Position numbers and translations under genes: made by a program. Source: Moheibacter lacus (lineage in GTDB: Bacteria; Bacteroidota; Bacteroidia; Flavobacteriales; Weeksellaceae). From it: a stretch of DNA of 64,000 nt. The DNA is taken from positions 766,595 to 830,594 of the forward strand of contig NZ_JACDZE010000001.1 of assembly GCF_014042165.1 (NCBI RefSeq). The letters run 5' to 3'. Below the pieces are notes generated by a model that had not been told where the DNA came from, searched no databases, and was given only the letters and a program-made list of their open reading frames with translations. Below, in pieces: positions 44,002-53,778 of this stretch. Within the stretch, counting starts at the first letter, position 1; the number at the start of each line of letters is the position of its first letter.

Positions 44002-44652
44002 ATGAACAAACGAATTGTCCTGGTTGACGACAATCATTTTCTGACCAAAGTTATCGCTGAGAAATTGTCTTTTTTTGAAGAATTAAAGCTCAAATTCACG
44101 GCGCATGACGGCATGGATTTATTGGACAAACTGGAAGAGGATTCGGTTGTAGATTTGATTTTGATGGACATCGAAATGCCCCAAATGAACGGAATCGAAG
44201 CTACGGCAGAAGTCAAAAAAAGGTATCCGCAGATAAAAATCGTCATGCTGACGGTTTTTGATAACGATGAAAATATTTTCAATTCCATAAAAGCCGGAGC
44301 TGACGGATATTTATTAAAAGAAGTTGACCCAAAAACCTTGTATAACGGCATCATCGAAACCCTAAACGGTGGCGCAGCCATGACACCTTCCATCGCTTTA
44401 AAAACTTTAAAGCTTTTAAGGAATCCGGTTGAATTTAAAAGTCCGGAAAAAGAAGAAGAAATCAAACTTTCTTCAAGAGAAATAGATGTTTTGGAACAAT
44501 TGAGCAAAGGACTGAGTTATACAGTCATTGCTGAAAATCTATTTTTATCGCCCAGCACTGTCCGCAAACACATCGAAAACATCTACAAAAAGCTACAGGT
44601 TCATAACAAACTCGAAGCCATCCAAAAAGCCGAACGAAATAAGTTGATTTAA
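44002..44652 (+). CDS. NarL/LuxR-family response regulator
   Basis: A 216-residue two-component regulator. Receiver: VDDNHF, phospho-Asp in LILMDIEMPQMNG, VMLTVFDNDENIF with the switch Thr, and GADGYLLKEVDPKT. C-terminal LuxR HTH: LSSREIDVLEQLSKGLSYTV, IAENLFLSPSTVRKHIENIY. Its likely partner is the TPR-HisKA_3 kinase 830 bp downstream, since kinases of that class pair with NarL regulators. A lipoprotein gene lies between the two. Confidence 0.9.
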   Translation: MNKRIVLVDDNHFLTKVIAEKLSFFEELKLKFTAHDGMDLLDKLEEDSVVDLILMDIEMPQMNGIEATAEVKKRYPQIKIVMLTVFDNDENIFNSIKAGADGYLLKEVDPKTLYNGIIETLNGGAAMTPSIALKTLKLLRNPVEFKSPEKEEEIKLSSREIDVLEQLSKGLSYTVIAENLFLSPSTVRKHIENIYKKLQVHNKLEAIQKAERNKLI

Positions 44653-44708
44653 ATAATGGATGCTATATGTTGGGTATGAAAGTTCAGATTTCGTAATTCG
44701 TAGTTCAA

Positions 44709-44728
44709 AATAGGGCAATTGCCTTATT
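44709..44728. promoter_or_regulatory. Near-perfect 20-bp palindrome, candidate operator
   Basis: AATAGGGCAATTGCCTTATT reads nearly the same on both strands (one mismatched pair). It stands in the 137-bp gap between the response-regulator gene and the lipoprotein gene and might bind a dimeric NarL-type regulator. Confidence 0.4.
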
Positions 44729-44789
44729 GAATAGCATGGGGCATCCTTCTACTTTTGTCCTCAACAATCAACTCAAAAAAATTATTGAT

Positions 44790-45317
44790 ATGAAAACAAT
44801 GAAACAATCTTACCTATTTATTCTTACGCTTTTTGTAGCGTCCGTATTTACCTTTTCATGTAAAAGTGATGACGATGGCGGCGGAGGTGGAAGTGCTGCT
44901 GAAGGAACTATATCTGCCAAAATAGATGGCGATGGATTTACATCTGTAGAAATGGCAACTTTTGCTACAATTAGTGGTGGTTCCATTCAGATTCAAGGAA
45001 ATACAGGTGGAACTTCAAGTAAAGCAATTATCATGACCATTACCAGTTATGATGGTGTAGGAACTTATCCAATTGGAGGTGGGGCCAATATTTTTAATGT
45101 CGCTTCTTATGTCGAAACAGAAGTAGATTTATCTGACCCTACTAATCCAAATGTAGTTACTTGGGCTGCACCCTATGATGACACCCAAGTAGGGGAAATC
45201 AATATCTCTGAAGTTACCGACACACATATTAAGGGAACTTTCTCTTTTAAAGCAAAAAACGAAGCACAAAACATCAAAAATATCACAGAGGGTTCTTTTA
45301 ATATCGCCCTCAACTAA
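44790..45317 (+). CDS. Small lipoprotein, DUF6252-like
   Basis: A 175-residue lipoprotein with lipobox VFTFSC (Cys 24) followed by an acidic/glycine linker (KSDDDGGGGGS) as in surface-exposed lipoproteins. The rest is a beta-rich domain with KIDGDGFTS, SIQIQGNTG, IIMTITSYDGVGTYPIGGG and INISEVTDTHIKGTFSFKA, which fits the DUF6252 pattern. The ATG at 44790 is chosen because the signal peptide begins there; a start at 44727 would add 21 polar residues. It lies between a response regulator and its probable kinase, which suggests it is regulated by or linked to them. Confidence 0.75.
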   Translation: MKTMKQSYLFILTLFVASVFTFSCKSDDDGGGGGSAAEGTISAKIDGDGFTSVEMATFATISGGSIQIQGNTGGTSSKAIIMTITSYDGVGTYPIGGGANIFNVASYVETEVDLSDPTNPNVVTWAAPYDDTQVGEINISEVTDTHIKGTFSFKAKNEAQNIKNITEGSFNIALN

Positions 45318-45418
45318 ACCTATTTTTCCAACGGGAGCCTCTCTACATCTACTTTATCTTAACCTCCCAAATGCTATGAAACAATTAGAGGGACTCAAAA
45401 TGGTAGCAATTATGAAGT

Positions 45419-45449
45419 CCAAATTTAATCGGATTTTGATTAAATTTGG
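45419..45449 (+). terminator. Hairpin after the lipoprotein gene
   Basis: A perfect 12-bp stem (CCAAATTTAATC with its complement) with a 7-nt loop, 100 bp after the lipoprotein stop and before the kinase gene. The T-run after it is weak, so termination is uncertain. Confidence 0.5.
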
Positions 45450-45485
45450 GTTTCGGCTGCCGTTTCACAAAAATTTTACCTCTCT

Positions 45486-47273
45486 ATGAAAGCATTTCAG
45501 TTCTATACGGTCTTTTTCTTCTTCCTTTCTGCTTTTTTAATGGCACAGGATGAAAATTTGATTCGAAAAATCGATTCATTAAATTTGGATGTGCCTTATG
45601 ATCAACGAATTGAAACCTCCGCTTTCAACCTCAACAAATATCTTCAAAATGCCAAATCAGCCGAATCCATTCACTATCAAAAAGGAATCGCGGATTCGTA
45701 TAACAACATTTCCCTAATTTATTATTACCAAAGCAAATACGACATCAGTACCCGGTATTTCTTTAAAGCCATCAAACTTTATGAAGCCTTAAAGTTGGAC
45801 GGTGAAGCCGGAAATCTATATTCGCTTTACGGTTATCGGTTACGCCATAAAGACATCGAGAAATCGATGGAGTATATGCAAAAAGGAATCTTTCTGGCTA
45901 AAAAAGCCAATGCCCAATTTGAATTGATGGGCATGTATGACAATTATGGTTTGGTGAAAGAAGCCAATAATGAACCGGACAGCGCCGAATTCTTTTTCAA
46001 AAAATCGCTCGCCATGAAAAAAGCAGCCAATGACCAAGCCGGAATTCCCTATAGTTTAAACAAACTGGGGACACTGTATTCGGGATTGGGTGATTTTAAA
46101 AAGGCAAAACCCTATTTTGATGAGGCCTATGCCTTACGATTAAAATTAAAAGACAAAGTAGGAATCGCCGAAAACCTTAGTTTTTACGGGACTTTTTATG
46201 AAATGCAAGGTGAAACTTCCCAAGCCATTTCCTATTTTAAACAAGCGCTGGAAGCAAGCAAAGATGCCGGATACAGATGGTTGACATACCGTATCTATGA
46301 AGCCCTTTCCACTAACTACGAACAATCCAATCAATTTGCAGAAGCGCTGGATTATCATAAACAATTCACGGCCTATAAAGACAGTATTTACAATTTGGAA
46401 ACGACAACCAATCAAAAAGAAATCGAAATCCAATTTGAAACGGAAAAAAAAGAAAAACAAATTCTGATTCAACGGGCTGAATTGGCCGAAAACAAATTGA
46501 GTTTGGAGCGAAAAAACACCTGGATGATTTTGATCATCGGATTAGCGCTTTTGATCGGATTGATCGGTTATTTTGTCTACCGAAACCAAAAGTTAAAAAA
46601 TGAACAACTCCGCAAAGAAAACCAATTGAAAGATGCCTTGATCCGCATCGAAGCCCAAAACAAAGTACAGGAAGAAAGACTGCGTATTTCGCGGGATTTA
46701 CACGATAACATAGGCTCCCAATTGACCTTTATCATTTCGTCGCTCGATAATTTAAAATTCCAATTGGGCAAAGAAAATCCGGAAGCCGGAAAACGCATCG
46801 AAAACATCAACGAATTCACCCGAAATACCATTACCGAATTGCGGGACACGATTTGGGCGATGAACAAAGAAAATATTCTTTTTTCCGATTTAAAAGTACG
46901 CATCAGCAACTTTTTGGAAAATGCAAAATCCCATGTTGAACATACCGATTTTGAAATAGAAATGAATGAATCCATAGATGAAAATCATTCTTTCTCAGCA
47001 TTTGAGGGAATAAATTTATACCGAGTCATTCAGGAAGCGGTCAACAACGCCATCAAACATGCGGAAGCTTCGCACATCAAAGTTTCTTTTGAAAAAATAG
47101 AAAATCATTTCGAAGTTAAGGTTTCGGATAACGGAAAAGGAATAAGTGACTTATCAAAAGAATCAGGAAATGGTTTAAATAATATGTACAAACGGATTGC
47201 AGATTTGGGCGGAGAATTGATTGTAAAATCAGAACCGGGAAAAGGGACGGTTTTGAGAGTTGTTTTCTCATAA
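45486..47273 (+). CDS. TPR-containing sensor histidine kinase
   Basis: A 595-residue kinase: signal/anchor N-terminus (to about 20), six or so TPR repeats in the periplasm or exported part (about 40-290; SLAMKKAANDQAGIPYSLNK, GTLYSGLGDFKKAKPYFDEA), a coiled stretch, one helix (WMILIIGLALLIGLIGYFVY, near 340-360) and a HisKA_3 dimerisation domain with RISRDLHDNIGSQLTFIIS (phospho-acceptor His). The HATPase domain follows with VIQEAVNNAIKHAEASH and DNGKGISDLSKESGNGLNNM. It likely phosphorylates the NarL-type regulator upstream. TPR sensor domains of this class bind peptides or envelope proteins. Confidence 0.9.
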   Translation: MKAFQFYTVFFFFLSAFLMAQDENLIRKIDSLNLDVPYDQRIETSAFNLNKYLQNAKSAESIHYQKGIADSYNNISLIYYYQSKYDISTRYFFKAIKLYEALKLDGEAGNLYSLYGYRLRHKDIEKSMEYMQKGIFLAKKANAQFELMGMYDNYGLVKEANNEPDSAEFFFKKSLAMKKAANDQAGIPYSLNKLGTLYSGLGDFKKAKPYFDEAYALRLKLKDKVGIAENLSFYGTFYEMQGETSQAISYFKQALEASKDAGYRWLTYRIYEALSTNYEQSNQFAEALDYHKQFTAYKDSIYNLETTTNQKEIEIQFETEKKEKQILIQRAELAENKLSLERKNTWMILIIGLALLIGLIGYFVYRNQKLKNEQLRKENQLKDALIRIEAQNKVQEERLRISRDLHDNIGSQLTFIISSLDNLKFQLGKENPEAGKRIENINEFTRNTITELRDTIWAMNKENILFSDLKVRISNFLENAKSHVEHTDFEIEMNESIDENHSFSAFEGINLYRVIQEAVNNAIKHAEASHIKVSFEKIENHFEVKVSDNGKGISDLSKESGNGLNNMYKRIADLGGELIVKSEPGKGTVLRVVFS

Positions 47274-47289
47274 AATTGGAAGTATTTTC

Positions 47290-47297
47290 TACATTTG
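47290..47297 (+). promoter_or_regulatory. -7 promoter element of folC
   Basis: TACATTTG fits TAnnTTTG, 24 nt before the ATG at 47321. Confidence 0.5.
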
Positions 47298-47320
47298 GGT
47301 TTGTATAATTTTATGTTCAG

Positions 47321-48535
47321 ATGAATTACAACCAAACCGTTTCCTGGCTTTATCAAAAACTTCCCATGTTTCAACGAACAGGTGTTTCCGCTTATAAAAA
47401 AGATTTGGGAAACATAAGGGCTTTGATGGAACATTTGGGTAATCCGCATGAAAAATTCAAATCGATTCATGTTGCCGGAACCAATGGAAAAGGGAGTACT
47501 ACGCATATGTTGGCTTCTATTTTTCAAGAATCAGGTTATAAAACCGGATTGACAACTTCTCCTCATTTAAAGGATTTCAGGGAAAGAATTCGCCTGAACG
47601 GCAAAGTTTGTTCGGAAGAATTCGTAATTGATTTCGTAGAAAAAAATGCAGCATTTATCGAATCTTTACAAGCTTCTTTTTTTGAAGTTTCCATCGCGAT
47701 GGCGTTTACTTATTATGCCCAAGAAAAAGTAGATATCGCGATCGTCGAAACCGGATTGGGCGGGAGATTGGATTCGACCAATATTATTAGGCCGGAATTG
47801 TCCATCATCACCAATATAGGACTAGACCACACCGGAATTCTCGGTGAAACACTATCAGAAATCGCATCTGAAAAAGCCGGAATCATTAAACCGAACGTTC
47901 CGGTCATAATTGGAGAGTCTTCAACTGAAATTCAAGCCGTATACATACAAAAAGCAGTAGAAACTAATTCAAAAATTCATTTTGCAGAAGAATTTATCTT
48001 CCCAAATTATGATTCTGATTTAAAAGGAATTTACCAAGAAAAAAACAAAAGAACGGTTTTGACCGCTATTGAAATGCTCAATAAACAAGGATTTGAAATT
48101 TCGCAAAATGCAATCCAATCGGGTTTGAAAAATGTCATTTCCAATACCGGTTTACGCGGCCGCTGGGAAATTTTGCAAGAAAATCCGACCATCATTGCAG
48201 ACACCGCTCATAATCCGCATGGTTTGGCTGAAATCCAAAAACAATTGTCCCAAACAAATTATGAAAACCTTCATTTGGTTTTGGGATTTGTAAACGACAA
48301 AGATGTCCTTTCCATTTTGGAATTTTTCCCAAAAGATGCGCAGTATTATTTTTGTCAGCCTGATGTTCCGAGAAAATTAGAATTGGTTGAATTGAAAAAA
48401 ATGATTCCCCAAAATTTGAAGGCAGAATTTATCCCCGATGTCAGACAAGCATTGGAAAAAGCAAAATCAAAAGCCGGAAAATCCGATTTGATTTATGTCG
48501 GCGGAAGCACTTTTGTGGTGGCCGAAATTATCTAA
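47321..48535 (+). CDS. folC: Dihydrofolate synthase / folylpolyglutamate synthase
   Basis: A 404-residue Mur-ligase-family enzyme that adds glutamate to dihydropteroate and/or folates. P-loop VAGTNGKGSTTHMLASIF, TSPHLKDFRERIRLNG (substrate loop), IVETGLGGRLDSTNII, NIGLDHTGILGETLSEIASE with KAGIIKPNVPVIIG (catalytic His/Lys region), and the C-terminal domain with ADTAHNPHG. It begins 47 bp after the kinase gene. Confidence 0.94.
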   Translation: MNYNQTVSWLYQKLPMFQRTGVSAYKKDLGNIRALMEHLGNPHEKFKSIHVAGTNGKGSTTHMLASIFQESGYKTGLTTSPHLKDFRERIRLNGKVCSEEFVIDFVEKNAAFIESLQASFFEVSIAMAFTYYAQEKVDIAIVETGLGGRLDSTNIIRPELSIITNIGLDHTGILGETLSEIASEKAGIIKPNVPVIIGESSTEIQAVYIQKAVETNSKIHFAEEFIFPNYDSDLKGIYQEKNKRTVLTAIEMLNKQGFEISQNAIQSGLKNVISNTGLRGRWEILQENPTIIADTAHNPHGLAEIQKQLSQTNYENLHLVLGFVNDKDVLSILEFFPKDAQYYFCQPDVPRKLELVELKKMIPQNLKAEFIPDVRQALEKAKSKAGKSDLIYVGGSTFVVAEII

Positions 48536-48546
48536 ATTGTTGAAGA

Positions 48547-50925
48547 TTATTTCTTCAATAAATTTTTAGGCAAGAAACGTTTCCATCCGCTTGGGTTTTT
48601 GGAAGCATAACCATAGCCGTAACCGTAGCCATATCCGTAACCATAACCTTTTCCGGCTCCCACATCATTGAGGATGAGCGCCATATTGGGCAATCGTTTG
48701 TCACGGTACAAATCCTGAGGCATTTCCAGCATGCGTTTGTCTAGATAATTGGCACGAATGACATATAGAAATAAATCCGCAAAATCCGCAATAACCTGAG
48801 TATCAGTAACCAAACTCGTCGGAGCTGTATCGACTACGATGTAATCGTATTTATCTTTTACTTGATCCAACATTTCTTTGAAACGACCATTCATCAACAA
48901 TTCAGAAGGATTGGGAGCCAAAGCGCCTGCATGGATGATATCAAATGGAAGTGAAGTTTCACTTATCAAAACGTCTTCAATCGGCATTTCATAATCACTT
49001 AAAAACTGCGTGATCCCTTTTCTATTATTGAATTGGGCAAGGTCCAACATTTCCAAAATCCTTGGATTTCGGATGTCAGCACCGACCAACAATACATTGT
49101 GCTTTTTTGAAGCCGATAATATCGTTGCCAAATTGACGGCGATAAAAGTTTTTCCCTCTCCACTTACAGTTGAAGTGATGAAAACGGTTTTGGCCAAATT
49201 ATTTTTACCGGATAAGTAGAAACCTATATTGGTTCGCAACATACGAAAAGCTTCTGCCAGAATACTTCTGTCGTTTTCTTGAATGATCAAATCGGATTTG
49301 GTTGAAGGAATATCACCGATGATAGAAATCCCCAATTTATCGATGTCCCTACGTGATTGCACTTTATTGTTCATCATGAATATCAGGTACAAAACGGCAA
49401 AAGGAACGATCAATCCGGCAGCAGTTGCCATTAGGTAAATGTTGTTCCTGTTAGGCGAAATCGCCGCATTATTGCTATAAGCATAGTCCACAACTTTTAT
49501 GGAAGAAGGTGTGGCAGCATTGGTGATTTCGTTTTCTTCTCTTTTCTGAAGCAAAAACAAATAAAGCGCTTCGACGATTTGTTGTTGGCGGGAAATGTTT
49601 TTAAATTCTTTTTCTTGCGTTGGGAATCGGTTGATTTTAGATGCGATACGACCGCTTTCTCCTTGTATGCTTCCCAAAGCGATTTGGGTCGTTTTTTTAT
49701 AATTGTTTAAACTTTGGCTCAAATTGTCACGGATTTCATCAATTTGGTTGTTCAGATTTTGAACGATCTGGCTGGATTCTGTCGAGTGTTTCAACATGTC
49801 CATACGCGCCAGAATCAATTGGTTGTATTTTGCAGCATTGGCATTTACAGCTCCATCTGAAAGTCCTATGTTTTCCGGAATCAAATCATTTTGGTTATTG
49901 CGCAAATAATCCTGCATGGAATTCACCAAACTCAATTGCGTAGATTGTTCTAAAACCTGAGCATGATTGGCAGAAGCTTCCGACAAACTGATTCCACCTT
50001 CCGCTTCCAGATTGATGACTTGATTGTCTTTTTTAAATACTTCTACATTCTGATCTTTGTTTTGAAGATCTTCAGAAACTTTGGCCAGCCTTTCTTCGAT
50101 GAATTGCGTGGTTCTTTCACCGATGAGTTCCTTATCACTCAGCGCATCTTCGTTGTATTGGTTGATCAGATCATCAATCACCGTTTTGGCTCTTTCCGGT
50201 AAATTGTCGACCATAGAAACGCTAAGTACAGAACCGTCATTGATCGGCGCTATCGTCAACCTTCCTTTGACCATACCGATCCCTGAAGAAACCGGATAAA
50301 TCACCACATGGATGGTTCTTCCTACAGCATTGCCAATTGGTAGAACGGTAAATTCATTTTCACCCAATTTTATGGGTTTACCAAATGAAGATTTGATCGT
50401 TCTTTCGTTATGGGTGATTTCTATTTCTGATTTGGATTTTACGAAAACTTCAAAATTGAGATAAGAAACATCTTTGGAGAGCACACTTACTTTAATGGGA
50501 GATTGGTTGCCAAAGAATTCTTGTTTTTTTACGCGGGCATCTGAAAAATACCGAATGTTTAACTGTAAATTATCGACTACTTTTCCTATCAATCGTCGCG
50601 AACGCATGATTTCGATTTGATCGGAAATATTGGGTTTGGTATTTCCTCTTCCCAAACCTCCTCCGGTCAAAGCACTTAATTCAGAAGCTTGAGAGGAAAG
50701 GTCTTCTTTCAATAAGATTTTGGCTTCTGCGCTATAAAGGTTTTGGGTATATCTCAAATAAATCGCGGCGCAACTCCAAGCAACAAACAATCCCAATACA
50801 AACCATACCCAGTGTCTGCGCAACTGCTCCCAAATTTCAATCATAGAAAAAGAACTCGTCTCGGGTTTTGGTTCCATGACCGTTTGGGTGGTGTTGGTTA
50901 TACTATTTAGTTCGCGGTAGGACAT
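48547..50925 (-). CDS. Polysaccharide tyrosine autokinase, Wzc-like
   Basis: A 792-residue inner-membrane protein controlling export of surface polysaccharide. N-terminal Wzz domain between two helices (FVLGLFVAWSCAAIYLRYT near 36-54 and NNIYLMATAAGLIVPFAVLY near 482-501), a central coiled-coil and GNVR-like motif (RFPTQEKEFKNISRQQQIVE), then a BY-kinase domain: Walker A STVSGEGKTFIAVNLA, Walker A' VLLVGADIRNPR, Walker B YDYIVVDTAPTS. The C-terminal tail has seven consecutive Gly-Tyr pairs, the cluster that is autophosphorylated. Last gene of the wza-wzc unit; 3 bp separate it from wza. Confidence 0.92.
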   Translation of the reverse strand: MSYRELNSITNTTQTVMEPKPETSSFSMIEIWEQLRRHWVWFVLGLFVAWSCAAIYLRYTQNLYSAEAKILLKEDLSSQASELSALTGGGLGRGNTKPNISDQIEIMRSRRLIGKVVDNLQLNIRYFSDARVKKQEFFGNQSPIKVSVLSKDVSYLNFEVFVKSKSEIEITHNERTIKSSFGKPIKLGENEFTVLPIGNAVGRTIHVVIYPVSSGIGMVKGRLTIAPINDGSVLSVSMVDNLPERAKTVIDDLINQYNEDALSDKELIGERTTQFIEERLAKVSEDLQNKDQNVEVFKKDNQVINLEAEGGISLSEASANHAQVLEQSTQLSLVNSMQDYLRNNQNDLIPENIGLSDGAVNANAAKYNQLILARMDMLKHSTESSQIVQNLNNQIDEIRDNLSQSLNNYKKTTQIALGSIQGESGRIASKINRFPTQEKEFKNISRQQQIVEALYLFLLQKREENEITNAATPSSIKVVDYAYSNNAAISPNRNNIYLMATAAGLIVPFAVLYLIFMMNNKVQSRRDIDKLGISIIGDIPSTKSDLIIQENDRSILAEAFRMLRTNIGFYLSGKNNLAKTVFITSTVSGEGKTFIAVNLATILSASKKHNVLLVGADIRNPRILEMLDLAQFNNRKGITQFLSDYEMPIEDVLISETSLPFDIIHAGALAPNPSELLMNGRFKEMLDQVKDKYDYIVVDTAPTSLVTDTQVIADFADLFLYVIRANYLDKRMLEMPQDLYRDKRLPNMALILNDVGAGKGYGYGYGYGYGYGYASKNPSGWKRFLPKNLLKK

Positions 50926-50928
50926 GGT

Positions 50929-51705
50929 TTATTTTGTAATTAATAAAATGATGGTCAACAAGAAACTGGAAATCGACATCGCAAATGAGATGTCACGGAA
51001 GATCGTCGCATTTCTGGACGAATTGATCTTATTTTGGTTGGGCTCTACATAGACCACATCGTTTTGTGCCAAATAATAAACCGGCGAATTGAAAACTTCT
51101 TCGGTCAATAAATTGACCCGATAAAAATTTCTTTTCCCGTTTTCTTCTCTCACCACCAAAACATTGTCTCTCAGTCCATTGATCGTCAGATCTCCCGCCA
51201 TGCCTAGCGCTTCTAAAATCGTTACTTTTTCATTTTCTAGTGGATAAGTCCCCGGACTTCCTACTTCACCCAAAACGGTAATTCTATAATTGGTAATCGC
51301 AATGGAAACACCTGGATCTATGATTTCGTTACTGAGCATTCCTTTCATGTATTGAATGGCTTCATTTCTGGTCAATCCTGCCAATTTGATTTTGCCTAAA
51401 ACCGGAAATTCGATATTTCCTTCTTCATCTACCAAATAGGTTTTCTGATTACCCATTCCACCCATTCCTACATTACTTTCCTGATTAAAGATACGTGTAG
51501 CCTCTTCATTTCTTCCAAAAACGGTTATGGACAGCAAATCGTCCGGTTGAATGGTGGCCGAATATTGCTCCGCCAATTGGTCAATGGATTCTAAATCACC
51601 TTGAAAATAAACGATTTTTTCCCGAGGAACACATGAGGTAAGGAATAAGCCGATGATCATTAAAACGAAATATTTCAATACGAATTGATGGCGGTTTATT
51701 TTCAT
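50929..51705 (-). CDS. Polysaccharide export outer-membrane lipoprotein, Wza-like
   Basis: A 258-residue lipoprotein with lipobox FLTSC (Cys 25), a Poly_export domain (SATIQPDDLLSITVFG, about 48-150) and SLBB domain (YRITVLGEVGSPGTYPLE, about 158-215), and a C-terminal helix (FRDISFAMSISSFLLTIILL) that in family members inserts in the outer or inner membrane. It forms the export channel together with the Wzc protein encoded 3 bp downstream. Confidence 0.93.
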   Translation of the reverse strand: MKINRHQFVLKYFVLMIIGLFLTSCVPREKIVYFQGDLESIDQLAEQYSATIQPDDLLSITVFGRNEEATRIFNQESNVGMGGMGNQKTYLVDEEGNIEFPVLGKIKLAGLTRNEAIQYMKGMLSNEIIDPGVSIAITNYRITVLGEVGSPGTYPLENEKVTILEALGMAGDLTINGLRDNVLVVREENGKRNFYRVNLLTEEVFNSPVYYLAQNDVVYVEPNQNKINSSRNATIFRDISFAMSISSFLLTIILLITK

Positions 51706-51727
51706 ATTTGGGCAATTGTTGCAGATG

Positions 51728-51735
51728 CAAATGTA
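51728..51735 (-). promoter_or_regulatory. -7 promoter element of wza-wzc
   Basis: TACATTTG on the minus strand, 22 nt before the wza ATG. The gap 51706-51828 separates this unit from pglF and has no clear terminator. Confidence 0.5.
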
Positions 51736-51828
51736 AAACTAATTAATCTATGCATAAAATTTCTGATTTTTAAGTCGAATTTTGGTTTTTACGGATAAAA
51801 TTTTTTGACTCAACTTTTTCACAAGGAA

Positions 51829-53778
51829 TTATTTCGGATTCTGAAAATCAAAAGAATTGGAAATAGAAGTATAAATCGAATTACTAGGTTGATACTCCGG
51901 TACGAGTTCCTTCATTTTTGAAACCAAAATAAGATTGGCTTCCATTGCATTTTCAGTTGGTTCCGTAAAGACCAAATCCATTACTTTCTGCTCAAATCCT
52001 TGAACGGATTGATATACTTTTGCGATCATGATTTTGGGATGATGGGTTTTGATCGCGGTCTCATTGTCTACCAATAATTCTTCGTAAATTTTTTCCCCCG
52101 GTCGCAAACCCGTGATTTTGATATCGATGTCTTCAGGATATTTTAATCCACTCAACTGGATGACTTTTTTGGCCAAATCAAAAATTTTGACTGACTCGCC
52201 CATATCAAACACAAATACTTCGCCTCCCTTTCCCATGGCTCCTGCTTCCAAAACCAATTGACAGGCTTCCGGAATCGTCATGAAATAGCGGTTGATGTCA
52301 GGATGGGTAACGGTCAGTGGACCTCCTTCTTCTATTTGGCGTTTAAAAGTTGGGATTACGGATCCATTTGAACCCAAAACATTTCCAAATCGCGTTACGA
52401 CAAATTTGGTATTGGATTTGGCGTTCAATTGGGTAACATATAATTCTGCCACGCGTTTGGTCGCACCCATGACATTGGTTGGATTTACCGCCTTATCTGT
52501 CGAAACCATCACAAATTTTTCCACACCATATTTCACGGCTAAATCCGCAATCGTTTTAGTACCCTTTACGTTGGTCATCACCGCTTCATAGGGATTGTCT
52601 TCCATGAGCGGAACGTGTTTGTAAGCCGCCGCATGAAATATAATATCCGGTTGATAATGGCGCATCATCACTTCGACGCGTTCGGGATTCCGTACATCTC
52701 CCATGACAAATTCACAACTATCATTATAAAATTTTCTTGTGGTTTGTTGCAAATTAAACAGGGCCGTTTCGGCCTGATCGACCATGATCAATTTTTTATG
52801 CGGATAGTTCATGATTTGTCTGGAAATCTCGCTTCCAATAGAACCTGCGGCCCCAGTCACCATGACTACTTTCCCACTGATTTCGTTTCGGATTTCTTCG
52901 TTGTCCAATTTGATGGGCTTGCGTCCGAGTAAATCTTCGATTTTGATGTCTTTGATTTGTTGGGCCGTCAAATCGCCTTTTAACCAATTGGATACAGCAG
53001 GGACGATTTTTAAAGTAACGGAATAGTCTGCAAATTGGTCCACAATTTCTCTCAATTGTGCTCCCGGCAAGTTTTGAATGGAAATGACTATCTCTGTGAT
53101 ATTGTGTTTTTCTATGAATTCTTTAGAAATTTTATTTGAATTATAAACAGGAATTCCATTGATTTTCTTTCCAACTTTTTTCTTGTTGTCATCCAAAAAA
53201 CCCATTACCGTTACCTTGCTCTTATCGTCTGCTGTAAGGGCTTTATAGGTAATCACACCCGAATCTCCGGCACCATAAATCATGACTTTGCGTTTGTAAC
53301 GGTTCCCCGTTACATAATAATTGTACAGATTTTTATACAGGATACGCAAAAATGAAAGGGCGATGGTGTTGAATAAAAAATGGACGACAATTACGGTTTT
53401 CCCAATCCGAAATGCCGGTTCGGTTTTAATTTCATAAATCATCCAAGAAAACAAACTGATCATGATGGTGTACAGAATAGTCGCCTTTAACACATTCATC
53501 ATGTCCTTAAAACCCGTATGACGAACGATTCCCTTAAATGAAGATGTTAAAATAAAAGAAATGAGCGCAAAGATTAAAACTTGCGGCAATTGATGGGTGA
53601 TGACTTTGCCGAAATCAGTTTCAGGTGCTATATTCATCCATCGGAGTACCCAAAAAGTCAATAAAAAAGTATTCAGCGTGATGTATAGATCTATAAGTAA
53701 GACCAACCACCTGGGCGTTTCTTTTTGTAAATGTTTCTTAAGCTGATAGCTTATAAAAGGGAAACTATAGGTTTTCAA
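51829..53778 (-). CDS. pglF: UDP-GlcNAc 4,6-dehydratase, membrane-bound (PglF/FlaA1-CapD family)
   Basis: A 649-residue protein with four N-terminal helices (to about 135), a CoA-binding-like domain (YGAGDSGVITYKAL, 165-280), and an extended SDR dehydratase domain: VMVTGAAGSIGSEISRQIMN (NAD site), DVRNPERVEVMM, AAAYKHVPLMEDNPYEAV, VMVSTDKAVNPTNVMGATKR (active-site Thr/Asp-Lys segment and Met/Lys), RFGNVLGSNGSVIP. It converts UDP-GlcNAc to the 4-keto-6-deoxy sugar, the first step to diacetylbacillosamine. Its ATG lies 14 bp inside pglE. Members vary in product, so the neighbouring pglE-pglD-pglC genes fix the assignment. Confidence 0.88.
   Translation of the reverse strand: MKTYSFPFISYQLKKHLQKETPRWLVLLIDLYITLNTFLLTFWVLRWMNIAPETDFGKVITHQLPQVLIFALISFILTSSFKGIVRHTGFKDMMNVLKATILYTIMISLFSWMIYEIKTEPAFRIGKTVIVVHFLFNTIALSFLRILYKNLYNYYVTGNRYKRKVMIYGAGDSGVITYKALTADDKSKVTVMGFLDDNKKKVGKKINGIPVYNSNKISKEFIEKHNITEIVISIQNLPGAQLREIVDQFADYSVTLKIVPAVSNWLKGDLTAQQIKDIKIEDLLGRKPIKLDNEEIRNEISGKVVMVTGAAGSIGSEISRQIMNYPHKKLIMVDQAETALFNLQQTTRKFYNDSCEFVMGDVRNPERVEVMMRHYQPDIIFHAAAYKHVPLMEDNPYEAVMTNVKGTKTIADLAVKYGVEKFVMVSTDKAVNPTNVMGATKRVAELYVTQLNAKSNTKFVVTRFGNVLGSNGSVIPTFKRQIEEGGPLTVTHPDINRYFMTIPEACQLVLEAGAMGKGGEVFVFDMGESVKIFDLAKKVIQLSGLKYPEDIDIKITGLRPGEKIYEELLVDNETAIKTHHPKIMIAKVYQSVQGFEQKVMDLVFTEPTENAMEANLILVSKMKELVPEYQPSNSIYTSISNSFDFQNPK

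Noticed and set aside
48590-48660. Microsatellite or phase-variable repeat in wzc
   Set aside because: The Gly-Tyr codons vary, so there is no perfect DNA repeat for slippage.
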